This document shows positions 21,641-31,350 of a stretch of 64,000 bases of DNA, piece by piece; the stretch's first letter is position 1, and each line of letters begins with the position of its first letter. Made by a program: the position numbers and the translations under genes. This DNA is from Aralia elata (lineage: Eukaryota; Streptophyta; Magnoliopsida; Apiales; Araliaceae), in assembly GCA_034770075.1 (NCBI GenBank), contig CM068380.1:42018518-42082517 (forward strand). The letters run 5' to 3'. The notes under the pieces are model-generated. The model was not told where the DNA came from, made no database searches, and saw only the letters and a program-made list of their open reading frames with translations.

Positions 21641-21976
21641 ATGTCCGAGACAAATTGGAATGATCTTCCAGTGATAGATCATCCCATAGTAGGGTGGCTG
21701 ATAGAGAGTGAGTTAGAAGAAGATCCAGAAGAGATATATCACGCACTAAGGACACCAGAGGAGGAGGAGGAGGAACCAGAGGAGGAAGAACTTCTGCACG
21801 ACCAGGAGATAGTAGATGCTAAGGAGGCTAAACATCCCATAGATGGACAACTAGTAGATCCTGATCCTGATAAGGAGATTGGAGCGAGTCAGATGATGCG
21901 TGTTGATAGACACGAGGAGATAGTGACGGGGTTAATCCAGCAGTCATCAGTAGATCTAGGGGCTGCCAATTTTTGA
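21641..21976 (+). CDS. Acidic small ORF upstream of gag
   Basis: 111 codons from the ATG at 21641, which follows CTTTTGTAGG, a possible splice acceptor. It begins MSETNWNDLPVIDHPIVGWL and has a Glu-rich run (EEEEEEPEEEE) at about residues 43-53. No family is recognised. It precedes gag by about 480 bases, in which further frames are broken. It may be a remnant of a larger leader protein of this element family. Confidence 0.4.
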   Translation: MSETNWNDLPVIDHPIVGWLIESELEEDPEEIYHALRTPEEEEEEPEEEELLHDQEIVDAKEAKHPIDGQLVDPDPDKEIGASQMMRVDRHEEIVTGLIQQSSVDLGAANF

Positions 21977-22459
21977 GCATATGTAGCTGAAGGTTTGTTG
22001 GAGAGTGAGGGATAACACTCGTCGTCTTAGAACACTCCTCCAGAGTGCTCAGAAGGAAAGGCAAGATGTACAGATGCATTTATACTGAGTTGACAAGGGA
22101 TGTCAGGATACATTCGAAGGCTCAAAGCGTCGGGTGCTTAGGTATCCCGTAAAGGAGAGGAAGGTAGATTATATGATAGATAGATTAGTGGTCTGTCATA
22201 TGGTTCAGGATGCTTATAAGGAGACTCGAGATCGTTCAGTCTAGTTTAGTACTTAAGTTTATTTGCTGTAATTTGTATTATAAAAATTTTGGGTTGTAAA
22301 ATAGGAAATTCTATGTATTAACTAGTGGTAGTATAAACCACTAGTCGAATATGTAACCGTTCTGCATGTGATATACAAATTGTGTTTGTCCAATCAAATT
22401 GTTAGTTCTATATAATGTATATCCTTGTATTTATACTTGTCTTTCTTTATTTTAGAATC

Positions 22460-23585
22460 ATGGCATCAGGACGAAGAAACCAGATTAGAAATGAGAGTAA
22501 TGAACCAAACCCAACCCAACAACTAGTAGACTTACTATTAGGAGCCTTACAGGGTCATCCACCACACCAGCCCAACACAAATAACCCACATAGGTCAGCG
22601 TTTAAGGACTTTAAAACCGTTGGACCACCTGAGTTCAAGGGAACTATGGATCTAGTTGAAGCCTAAACTTGGGTAACTGAAATGAAAAAGTTCTTCACTG
22701 TAACAAACGTAAGTGAGGAGTAAAAGACAATCTTTGTAACCTTTTTCTAAAAGGTGAGGCAAACTTCTGGTGGAAAATAACAAAAACTAGGGCCGTGAAG
22801 GGGTAATTCCTTAGGTAAGATTTAAAGAACTATTCTTTGAAATTTACTTTCCACAAACTATACAAGACCGAATGGAGGTAAAATTTCTAGAATTAAAACA
22901 AGGGGAAATGATTGTATCTCAATATACAACCAAGTTTAACGAATTGTCTCGTTTTGCCCCACATCAAGTAAACTCTGAGACAAGAAAAACTAGGAGGTTT
23001 GAGGAAGGGTTGAAACCTTAGATACGGAGTAGGATATCAATCTTCCAATTGAAGATGTTCTCAGAGATTCTTGAGAAGGCTATCATAGCCGAGACCGAGA
23101 ATGAAAACCTTCTCAAATTCCATAAGGATAAGAGGAGTCAGAATGAAGGAGGAAAATTCAAGGGAAAAGTTAATACATGGGGTAGTAATAATAACAACAA
23201 GAGAAAGTGGGATACCACCTTTTCTACTAACTTTGGAAAAAAGGGGAATAATTACAATAACAATAACACCACTAACAGAAACCAGAATAACAAGGTGGAA
23301 CGTTGTGTCACATGTGGAAAGAACCATCAGGGAGTATGTCACAGGAAGGTAGTTTACTGTTATAGTTGTGGTCAGGAGGGCCATTATTCTTCTAATTGTC
23401 CTAAGAAGAATAATAATACTATCACTCAAGGCAATCAGAATTTTAAATGTTATAATTGTGGCGCAATGGGTCACATATCTAGAAATTGTCCAAAGAATAG
23501 GAACCAAACTAGGGGAGGGAATCAAACCACAAACAACACCCTCAAACCAACAGTAGCAGGAGCTGGAGGTCAGAGTCATCCAACC
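22460..23585 (+). pseudogene. Chromovirus Gag, with zinc knuckles
   Basis: The ATG at 22460 follows the acceptor-like TTTATTTTAG. The frame opens MASGRRNQIRNES and reaches the capsid start (FKTVGPPEFKGTMD). Stops near 22664, 22721 and 22750 and shifts break the capsid. It recovers with QYTTKFNELSRFAPHQV and runs on through an Asn/Lys-rich basic part. Three Cys-rich motifs follow: a CVTCGKNHQGVC box and two CX2CX4HX4C knuckles, CYSCGQEGHYSSNC near 23358 and CYNCGAMGHISRNC near 23449. Two knuckles plus the preceding Cys box fit the Tekay/Del gag. Knuckles bind element RNA. Confidence 0.85.
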
Positions 23586-25267
23586 GCCAGAATATTTAAT
23601 ATGATGATGAGGGATACTGTTGCTTCACAGGACGTGGTGACAGGTATCATCCCTATCGACACTTTAAATGCATATGTGTTATTCGACTCTGGTGCTACTT
23701 ATTCATTTATGTCTGATAGCTTTGCAAAGAATTTGAATATGCCATGCGAAGACTTAGACATACCTTTTAATGTAGAGATTGCAAAATCGAGAGATAATTC
23801 CCATTAAAACTGTATATAAAGATTGTAACGTAGAGATTAAGGGACACAAGTTTCTTGTGAATCTCTTTCCTATACAGCTAGGGGAATTCGATATAATCTT
23901 AGGCATGGATTGGTTGGTTAATCATAATGCAATGATTGACTGCCATCGGAAACGTGTAAATCTGTTGACTGAGTCGAAGTCAAAGGTAGTATTCAACGGT
24001 GGTTGTTCACCTAAGTGATCTCGATGTCTGACAGTAATGCAAGCAGAAAGATTACTTAGGAAGGGTTGCACAGGTTATTTGGCATATATAGTAGATACTC
24101 GAAAGGAATGAGCAAAGTTAGATCAAATACCTGTAGTTAGAGAATTTTCGGATGTGTTTCCAGATGACTTACCAGGTCTACCTCCAGATAGGGAGATCGA
24201 GTTTGTTATCAATCTTGCACCTGGTACGGCGCCAGTTTCGAAGGCACCGTACAGGATGGCACCAGTAGAGTTGAAGGAGTTACTTGTACAGTTACAGGAA
24301 CTCTTAGACAAGAAATACATACAACCCAGTGTTTCACCTTGGGGAGCACCGGTGTTGTTTGTAAAGAAAAAAGATGGAATGTTGAGGTTATGTGTTGACT
24401 ATAGAGAATTAAATAAGTTGACCATAAAGAATAAATATCCTTTACCACGAATTGATGATTTGTTTGACTAGTTGAAAGGGGTCGAACACTTTTCGAAGAT
24501 CGACATACGATCAGGTTATCATCAGTTAAAGGTACGAAAAGAAGATGTGCCAAAGACAACGTTTAGGACACGCTACGGATATTATGAGTTTCTTGTGATG
24601 TCTTTTGGATTAACAAATGCGCCGACAGCATTCATGGACTTGATGAAACGAGTGTTTAAACCATGTTTAGACAAATATGTTGTAGTGTTAATCGACGATT
24701 TTTAGTATACTCAAGAACGAAGGAGGAGCATGCTAAACACTTAAGAAGCGTATTAGAGATATTACGCAAGGAACAACTTTACGCAAAGTTTTCCAAGTGT
24801 GAGTTCTGGTTGGAAAGAGTCCAGTTCTTGGGTCATGTAATTGACAAGAATGGAATAGCGGTGGATCTGACAAAGATTGAGGCAGTTGTGAATTTTGAAC
24901 AACCAACAACTCCAACAGAAGTACGAAGTTTTCTCGGTTTAGTAGGGTACTATAGGCATTTTATACAACATTTTTCAAAAATAGCGACCCCACTAACCAA
25001 TTTAACTTGAAAGATGGTAAAATACGTCTAGACAAATAAATGTGAAGAAAGCTTCCGAGAGTTGAAGAAACGATTGAGTATAGCACCGGTGTTATCTTTA
25101 CCAGATGATACAGGGGGCCTTGTCATTTATAGTGATGCATCATACAAAGGATTGGGTTGTGTGTTAATGCAACATGGGAAGGTGATTGCGTATGCATCAC
25201 GACAACTTAAAGATTGTGAGAAGAGTTATCCTACGCATGATATTGAGTTAGTTGCGGTAGTATTTGC
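23586..25267 (+). pseudogene. Chromovirus protease, reverse transcriptase and first half of RNase H
   Basis: The protease active site is FDSGATYSFM near 23683. A shift near 23780 moves the frame to DIILGMDWLV near 23895. The RT starts near 24120 (DVFPDDLPGLPPDREIEFVI) and shows VSPWGAPVLFVKKKDG, SKIDIRSGYHQLKV and SFGLTNAPTAFMDLM. The catalytic box reads VLIDDF followed by a stop near 24702 instead of the usual YIDDIL. Stops also occur near 24018, 24110, 24470 and 25010. RNase H begins with VIYSDASYKGLGC near 25120 and is cut after VVFA at 25267 by the nested element, resuming at 31356. Confidence 0.9.
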
Positions 25268-25668
25268 TGATACAATCCTGACCAGGATTGCATTAAGCGT
25301 CATCGACTCAACTCAAGCTTCGAGGGTTCAACAAACGAATTCAAGTAATTGGGCTAGAATCTACTCAAGGATGCTTACATTGGAGCTCAATTCATATGAA
25401 CATCGAGGGGAGGGTCATTCATGTGATTTGGGATTGCTAGATACGATCTATGTAGTGAGACCAAATCAATGCAAGTCACGCGTTCGAAATAGTGTTCATC
25501 ATGTTCGTTGGTATCGTCTAATCATTAATGAAGATATGTGTCAATTAATGCAAGGATTAGTGTTCTTACGACGTTATGGATGTCCAAGAAAGCTGAAGAG
25601 GTTATGTTATATCATGGGACAACACGAGGTTGGATTGCACGGAAAACAAACTCAGAAGTTAGGATTCA

Positions 25669-25833
25669 GGGTTCTTGCCCCGGCGAGAATCGCAGGCTTA
25701 TTTTTCTCGCCCCGACGAGAACTCCTTTGGATATTTTCGCCCCGGCCCAAACTAAAGCCGCCCCGGCCAAGACTTCTCTGCCCATCCTCGCCCCGGCGAG
25801 GTTTCTAGTACAAGTTTCTCGCCCCGGCGAGAA
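25669..25833. repeat. Cluster of CGCCCCGGCG palindromes in the LTR
   Basis: The unit TTCTCGCCCCGGCGAGAA is perfect at 25816-25833 (8-bp arms, CC centre). Variants are near 25673, 25703 and 25787. The 3' LTR has the same set near 30560-30722 with substitutions. Confidence 0.9.
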
Positions 25834-26052
25834 CAACCAGATTTCATTGGCGCATTTTTTGAGGCATGTAATTTTTGGCAGATTTCTTCTTTTATTTTAG
25901 GGATTTACATATCTTTTAGATTTCTATTGTAATTAGGATATTTATTATATATGATTTATTTTACATATTAATTAGTTAGGTAGAATTTGATTTCCAATTG
26001 GATTTCTATTCCTTTTAGGATTTAGGGTTTTTTTAGGGTTTTATTCTATTAG

Positions 26053-26060
26053 TATAAATA
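26053..26060 (+). promoter_or_regulatory. TATA box of nested LTR
   Basis: TATAAATA, conserved in the 3' LTR near 30943. It gives a U3 of about 800 bp and an R-U5 of about 370 bp. Confidence 0.7.
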
Positions 26061-26462
26061 GAATACATGGCTTATGTAATTAAGACTACACTTTTTGATT
26101 AATGAAATTATTGTGAGATTCTTCTCATCTTTGGTTCTTTAAGAATTCCTAGATTAACTTCTTAGTTTTCTTGAGATTCAATTATGGACTTATCATTCAA
26201 CAGATCATAGTTGTTTGTGGTGTCATGCTACTGAACCATCAATCGTCGATTGTACCGAGGTTCTTGCTTCTTATAAGCACGGGGTTTAGGTGTCGTTGGT
26301 GTCCATTCAACACAAGCTTTCTAGCGCAGAGCAATTATACCAAGGTTCTCGTCTCAATATAGGCGAAGGGTTAAGGTGTTGTGAGCGTACCACCTTCATA
26401 ACTTGCTGGAAATGATCCGAGCGATGACCACCTCATGCAAGCGTGCCGTGGAGTCTATCATT

Positions 26463-26474
26463 TGGTATCAGAGC
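26463..26474 (+). promoter_or_regulatory. Met-tRNA primer-binding site of nested element
   Basis: TGGTATCAGAGC, a perfect match, two bases after the LTR end. Confidence 0.9.
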
Positions 26475-27023
26475 TGAGTTCCTGGCAGGTTACTTATCCT
26501 TTATTTTTCGTGTTGATTATATATTGAAAAAAAAATTCGTTAGCAAAAAAAAAAGTGATATTCGTGAGACAAAAAAAGGGGGGAAATTATTATTGTTGCA
26601 ATTGTCTGTGTTTCATAAGTTTCGTGGATATTGAGATTTTATTGAAGAAGTTATTATTTGATTCTATTGTTAGAATTTGCAAATTTTGAAGATATTGGGA
26701 TTTCACTCAAGAGGATTTTTGTTGGTGATCGTGAAATTTTGGTGGTTATTGTACGTCACACTTGCTCTATATTTTGTTTTGTGATAACTTCTTGTTGAAT
26801 TGATAGAAAAGTTGAGATTTTTATTTGGTGAATTCAAAAGAACCTATGAGAGGGAATTAGAGCGATAAAAAGGCAAGAGTGTGAGATCAATTGAGAGTAA
26901 AAGCCTAAATTGTGTGATACACGAGCGTTTCATAATTGTGGGATATATTGTTTAAGCGAAACACGTAAGGGAGTGTGTGAGGAAAAATTTTCTTTATCTA
27001 TTAACCTTTGTTTTGCAGCGAAC

Positions 27024-27344
27024 ATGTATAATTATGGTTATGGAAATAATTATGAGTGGCAAAAGAGATTTTTTCAAGCTTATTTGAGTTGGGAGGAAAA
27101 GAAGGAACGAGAGTTTGGCTATCATAATTATTCTGAGTACAAGAAGTTCAAACTTGCAGTTCAAGATTTTTCTGATTATGCAGCTACATGGTGGGCTGAA
27201 TTTGTGCGTAGCAGAAAAAGGTATGGAGAGCACCCGATCGAGACATGGGAAGAGTTGAAAATCGTGATGAGAAAGCAGTATGCTCTAGGACAACCTAGTA
27301 GGAGGAATGAACATGCATCTCCGAAACATGTCGAGCAACCTTAA
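27024..27344 (+). CDS. Shortened Gag-like protein of nested element
   Basis: 106 codons from the ATG at 27024, which lies just after TTTTGCAGCGAAC, a likely splice acceptor. The C-terminal half matches the Retrotrans_gag core (KLAVQDFSDYAATWWAEFVR, then IETWEELKIVMRKQY). The N-terminal part is short and Tyr/Asn-rich. The frame stops at TAA 27342-27344, before the second half of the capsid and the zinc knuckle that a complete Gag would have. The following long frame is in the same phase, so a single stop separates them. Confidence 0.75.
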   Translation: MYNYGYGNNYEWQKRFFQAYLSWEEKKEREFGYHNYSEYKKFKLAVQDFSDYAATWWAEFVRSRKRYGEHPIETWEELKIVMRKQYALGQPSRRNEHASPKHVEQP

Positions 27345-29876
27345 AAGCGTTCAACTTGTGATCATGAAAAAAAGGTTCGCAGGAATGAAGATTTGCAGTG
27401 GAGACAACGAAGAGAAACTCCTAAGGCGTATATTGAACCGGTATCAATTGAGGACATTATGAAAACATATAATGAGATAAGGGACGATCATTTGAAGCGG
27501 TGTCAAAACATCTCTAAGGCACAAAAGGAGCAAAATCAGTCGAGGGAGGTGGACAATGGAGTAGAATATGCAATCCAAAGAGAATTGTTAGGTTCTAGTG
27601 TACATGATGAAGTCCATGAAGATTTAATGATTGTACAAAAAGATTGTGATCAAGGGCAAGAAAGTGAACGACAAAAAGAAATTGAAAAAAAGATTGAGTG
27701 TGAACAAGAAAAGAGTGAAAAAGAGAATGAAAAGAAACGAGAGAATAAAAAGAATGAGAGTGAAAATAAACGAGAGAAAGAAATAGTGGAGAGTAAGAGT
27801 GAAAAAAGAGAGAAGAGTGAGTTGAAAAGTGAGTTGTATTTTGAAAAGCCAATGATTGTACATTCGTACAAGACGACGCTTTTAAATACTAACAAGATTA
27901 ACTCTTCTTTGTCTAGTTTTGTTTTGTCTCTTGTACAGGTTGTTGATGTCATACCCCGAGCTATCATTCCATATCAGCCAGCTTGTAGTATTCCCGAGGA
28001 GACGACGGAGTTACCAAGGCGGGTTGGAGAGTTGATGGAGTCCAACTTCATCAAAGCGGGTATCGTGGGAGAAAGCATTAGTGCGTGTGCTATTCATGAG
28101 ATCATAGTACCTAAGGAAGATAGGATGCCGAGCTTGTTCGTTGATTTTGAATTGGTAAACAAGTATCGATATTATTTCCTTTGCTTAGATAATATGTTTG
28201 ATAAATTGCATAGTACTTGTGTTTTGTCTACATGTGTTGATGACCATGTGATGATATTGCCTAGTCAAGTTAGCTTAAGAGAATGTGATGAATGGAAAAT
28301 TGTGTTAACATGTGACGTGTATAGGTGGATAGTTATCTCTGTTAGATTAACTAATGCATCTAGTATTTTCATGAGTTATTTAAAACATGTTTTGCATGCT
28401 TCCATGGATAAATTTGTGTTTGGCTATTTTGAGGGTAAAATCGTCTTTACCATAAACTATGGAGGATATTTGATATTTGTTGAGTTGGTTTATGAGCATG
28501 CGTTATATTCTCGTTGTCAATATTCCTACTATTATTTGGTAAATTCTCATTGTCAAAGTGCATATCTTCGTAGAATTTATTCTAGTGATTATTGTGGGTA
28601 TTCTCGTTTTCAATGTTTGTACTTGCATGAAACTCATTCTAGGGTTTTTCATTCACATGTTGAATTAGGATTTGATGTTAATCAATCTTTGCATGGCATG
28701 TCGTTAATTGATAATGGGAGTGATCATGAGTCTTCATTAGAGAAATCTTCATTGTATGAGTTGTTGTCATTTGGTAATGTCTTTCCATTAGAGTTTTTAT
28801 CATTGCATGATTTTGAGAATGTTGTCTTGAATTGGAAGGAATTACTATCATTGGGTATTGAATTGAAAAGTGTTTATCGTCAAATTGAAGTGAGATATGG
28901 TTTATATGCATGTTTAGTTACGTCTTTTGGATTAGCTACTGCATTAAATGTTTTCATGTTAAATCATGTGTTACATTCTTTCATGGAAAAATTTGCTAAT
29001 ATCTGTGTTGATGATACTTCGACTTTTGTTGACACTTGGGAAAATTCTTTGGCATATGTTGAGTTTGATTGTGAGTGTCATAAGTATGCTAGTGAGTTTT
29101 TATCTTGTGGTGTTGGTTTTGAACTTTCAATTTCATTGATGTCGTTATTTGATTTTGCATTGGTTAATGTCAATGGGAAGGAAAAGGTTGAATTTGTTTT
29201 GCAGATTTGTGATGGGTTCATACTCATCGAGGAGAAAGGTTTAATTCGATTTGTAAATCAGTTCGAACAATGCATGGAAAGTCTAAAGGGAAGTTATTTG
29301 GATTTTATTCTAGTAGACTTTGCATGTGATTTTGAATTATTTGATTTCTTTGTGATTAAACAAAACGTACTTGTTGATTTGTTTGGTTTTGTGTTTAATC
29401 CAGGAATTCAAGAGCACTTGCGAATGCAACGAGTTAAATTTCAAATTTTGGTATTTGACCCGGGTGCATTGGAATGGAAGTTAGTACAAATGATCGAGAT
29501 CATAAGGTTCACTTTTGATCCGAGAATTTGTCAAGGGGTTTATCTACGAATGGTCAAGATCATCAGGCTGGTGTTTGATCCGGGAATTCGTGGATGGGAG
29601 ATTATGCTACATGAAGAGTTCTACGTGTTGATATTTGATCCAGGAGGATATAGGACTTTTCATAGTTTTATTTTCTTTTATTTTACTATATATGCATTTG
29701 ATTTCTTAGGTAGAAACTTTGCTTGTGTTTTTGTTTTAGGTAGCATTTTGGAAGAATTTGGTTTACGTGTGGAAAAACTTCGTGTTGATGTGGACAAGTG
29801 TTTGAGTCAAAGAGAACAAGAGTTTAAGTTTCCAAGTTATGTTTCGAAGAGCTTACATGGGGATATGTCGATTTGA
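27345..29876 (+). CDS. Long frame with two degenerate RT-like segments and a repeated FDPG motif
   Basis: The phase is open from 27345 to the TGA ending at 29876; the first ATG is 27459, giving 805 codons. In order from that Met there is a Lys/Glu-rich, probably coiled-coil stretch at about 60-128. A gypsy RT-like segment follows at about 170-325 (IPYQPACSIPEETTELPRRV; then LTNASSIFMSYLKHVLHASM), with YFEG where YFDD is expected. A second RT-like segment is at about 455-540 (SVYRQIEVRYGLYACLVTSF), with CVDD at the catalytic position. A run of about 20-residue units starting FDPG is at about 645-730. It resembles a strongly remodelled gypsy Pol. No protease, RNase H or complete integrase is seen. 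The absence of stops over about 840 codons in AT-rich DNA is notable. Function unknown. Confidence 0.7.
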   Translation, partial: KRSTCDHEKKVRRNEDLQWRQRRETPKAYIEPVSIEDIMKTYNEIRDDHLKRCQNISKAQKEQNQSREVDNGVEYAIQRELLGSSVHDEVHEDLMIVQKDCDQGQESERQKEIEKKIECEQEKSEKENEKKRENKKNESENKREKEIVESKSEKREKSELKSELYFEKPMIVHSYKTTLLNTNKINSSLSSFVLSLVQVVDVIPRAIIPYQPACSIPEETTELPRRVGELMESNFIKAGIVGESISACAIHEIIVPKEDRMPSLFVDFELVNKYRYYFLCLDNMFDKLHSTCVLSTCVDDHVMILPSQVSLRECDEWKIVLTCDVYRWIVISVRLTNASSIFMSYLKHVLHASMDKFVFGYFEGKIVFTINYGGYLIFVELVYEHALYSRCQYSYYYLVNSHCQSAYLRRIYSSDYCGYSRFQCLYLHETHSRVFHSHVELGFDVNQSLHGMSLIDNGSDHESSLEKSSLYELLSFGNVFPLEFLSLHDFENVVLNWKELLSLGIELKSVYRQIEVRYGLYACLVTSFGLATALNVFMLNHVLHSFMEKFANICVDDTSTFVDTWENSLAYVEFDCECHKYASEFLSCGVGFELSISLMSLFDFALVNVNGKEKVEFVLQICDGFILIEEKGLIRFVNQFEQCMESLKGSYLDFILVDFACDFELFDFFVIKQNVLVDLFGFVFNPGIQEHLRMQRVKFQILVFDPGALEWKLVQMIEIIRFTFDPRICQGVYLRMVKIIRLVFDPGIRGWEIMLHEEFYVLIFDPGGYRTFHSFIFFYFTIYAFDFLGRNFACVFVLGSILEEFGLRVEKLRVDVDKCLSQREQEFKFPSYVSKSLHGDMSI
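29395..29650 (+). repeat. About 60-bp coding tandem repeat (FDPG units)
   Basis: TTTAATCC/TTTGACCC/TTTGATCC starts occur near 29395, 29453, 29514, 29574 and 29634, at spacings of about 58-61. They encode F(N/D)PG or FDPR followed by about 16 residues. One unit resembles the FDPGDLVW-type motif seen downstream of the integrase core in gypsy elements, so this may be an amplified integrase C-terminal piece. Confidence 0.65.
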
Positions 29877-30143
29877 TCATCATTTGGAAGGAGATCTTCA
29901 ATAGTGATTCATGTTAACTCGAGGAAGATGCTTAATATTGCTATTTTGTGTCTTGAGGGAGTTGGAAGTTCTATTGATTATTTTCATATTCTTACATACT
30001 TTATTTATATATTTCATGTGATTGGTGAGAATTATGATTATGTTTTGTTTGACGCTTCTAACTTGGTTTGTTTGGGTGTAGGATCAGTTTTGTGGATATA
30101 TCCTTTTCAAGGGGAGATGCTGGATTTGAGGACAAATCCTTTT

Positions 30144-30157
30144 GAAGAGGAGGGGAA
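30144..30157 (+). promoter_or_regulatory. Polypurine tract of nested element
   Basis: GAAGAGGAGGGGAA directly precedes the 3' LTR. Confidence 0.9.
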
Positions 30158-31350
30158 TGATACAATCCTGACCAGGCTTGCATTAAGCGTCATCGACTCA
30201 ACTCAAGCTTCGAGGGTTCAACAAACGAATTCAAGTAATTGGGCTAGAATCTACTCAATGATGCTTACATTGGAGCTCAATTCATATGAACATTGAGGGG
30301 AGGGTCATTCATGTGATTTGGGATTGCTAGATACAATCTATGTAGTGAGACCAAATCAATGCAAGTCAAGCGTTCGAAATAGTGTTCATCATGTTTGTTG
30401 GTATCATCTAATCATTAATGAAGATATGTGTCAATTAATGCAAGGATTAGCGTTCTTACGACGTTATGGATGTCCAAGAAAGCTGAAGAGATTATGTTAT
30501 ATCATGGGACAACACGAGGTTGGATTGCACGGAAAACAAATTCAGAAGTTGGGATTCAGGGTTCTCGCCCCGGCGAGAATCGCAGGCTTATTTTTCTCTC
30601 CCCGGCGAGAACTCCTCTAGATATTTTTGCCCCGGCCCAAACTGAAGCCGCCTCAGCCAAGACTTCTCTGCCCATCCTCGCCCCGGCGAGGTTTCTAGTA
30701 CAAGTTTCTCACCCCGGCGAGAACAACCAGATTTCATTGGCGCGTTTTTCGAGGCATGCAATTTTTGGCAGATTTCTTCTTTTATTTTAGGGATTTACAT
30801 ATATTTTATATTTCTATTGCAATTAGGATATTTATTAGATATGATTTGTTTTCCATATTAATTAGTTAGGTAGAATTTGATTTCCAATTGGATTTCTATT
30901 CCTTTTAGGATTTAGGGTTTTTTTAGGGTTTTATTCTATTAGTATAAATAGAATACATGGCTTATGTAATTAAGACTACACTTTTTGATTAATGAAATTA
31001 TTGTGAGATTCTTCTCATCTTTGGTTCTTTAAGAATTCCTAGATTAACTTCTTAGTTTTCTTGAGATTCAATTATCGACTTATCATTCAACAGATCATAG
31101 TTGTTTGTGGTGTCATTCTACCGAACCATCAATCGTCGATTGTACCGAGGTTCCTGCTTCTTATAAGCACGGGGTTTAGGTGTCGTTGGTGTCCATTCAA
31201 CACAAGCTTTCTAGCGCAGAGCAATTATACCAAGGTTCTCGTCTCAATATAGGCGAAGGGTTAAGGTGTTGTGAGCGTACCACCTTCATAACTTGCTAGA
31301 AACGATCCGGGCGACGACCACCTCACGCAAGCGTGCCGTGGAGTCTATCA
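30158..31350 (+). repeat. 3' LTR of nested element
   Basis: 1193 bp with the same ends as the 5' LTR. It is followed by TTTGC, the target duplication, and then by the resumed chromovirus RNase H codons. Confidence 0.95.

Larger units (their letters stand above)
25268..26460 (+). repeat. 5' LTR of nested element
   Basis: 1193 bp, starting TGATACAATCCTGACC and ending GGAGTCTATCA. It has a GC-rich palindrome cluster at 25669-25833 and a TATA box at 26053. Confidence 0.95.
25268..31350 (+). mobile_element. Non-autonomous LTR retroelement nested in the chromovirus RNase H
   Basis: The LTRs are 25268-26460 and 30158-31350 (1193 bp each, about 2 percent different by eye). The target duplication TTTGC is at 25263-25267 and 31351-31355. 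A perfect Met-tRNA primer site follows the 5' LTR and a polypurine tract precedes the 3' LTR. The 3.7-kb interior has a shortened gag frame and one long frame without functional RT, protease or integrase. It must therefore depend on another element for movement. Confidence 0.95.

Noticed and set aside
22415..23807. The chromovirus zinc-knuckle frame as a host CCHC zinc-finger gene
   Set aside because: It lies between LTR, primer site and protease-RT in the standard element order and is part of gag-protease.
27595..27967. Minus-strand hydrophobic frames (Phe/Leu/Ser-rich) as membrane proteins
   Set aside because: They are the reverse reading of the Lys/Glu-rich coding stretch of the long plus-strand frame.
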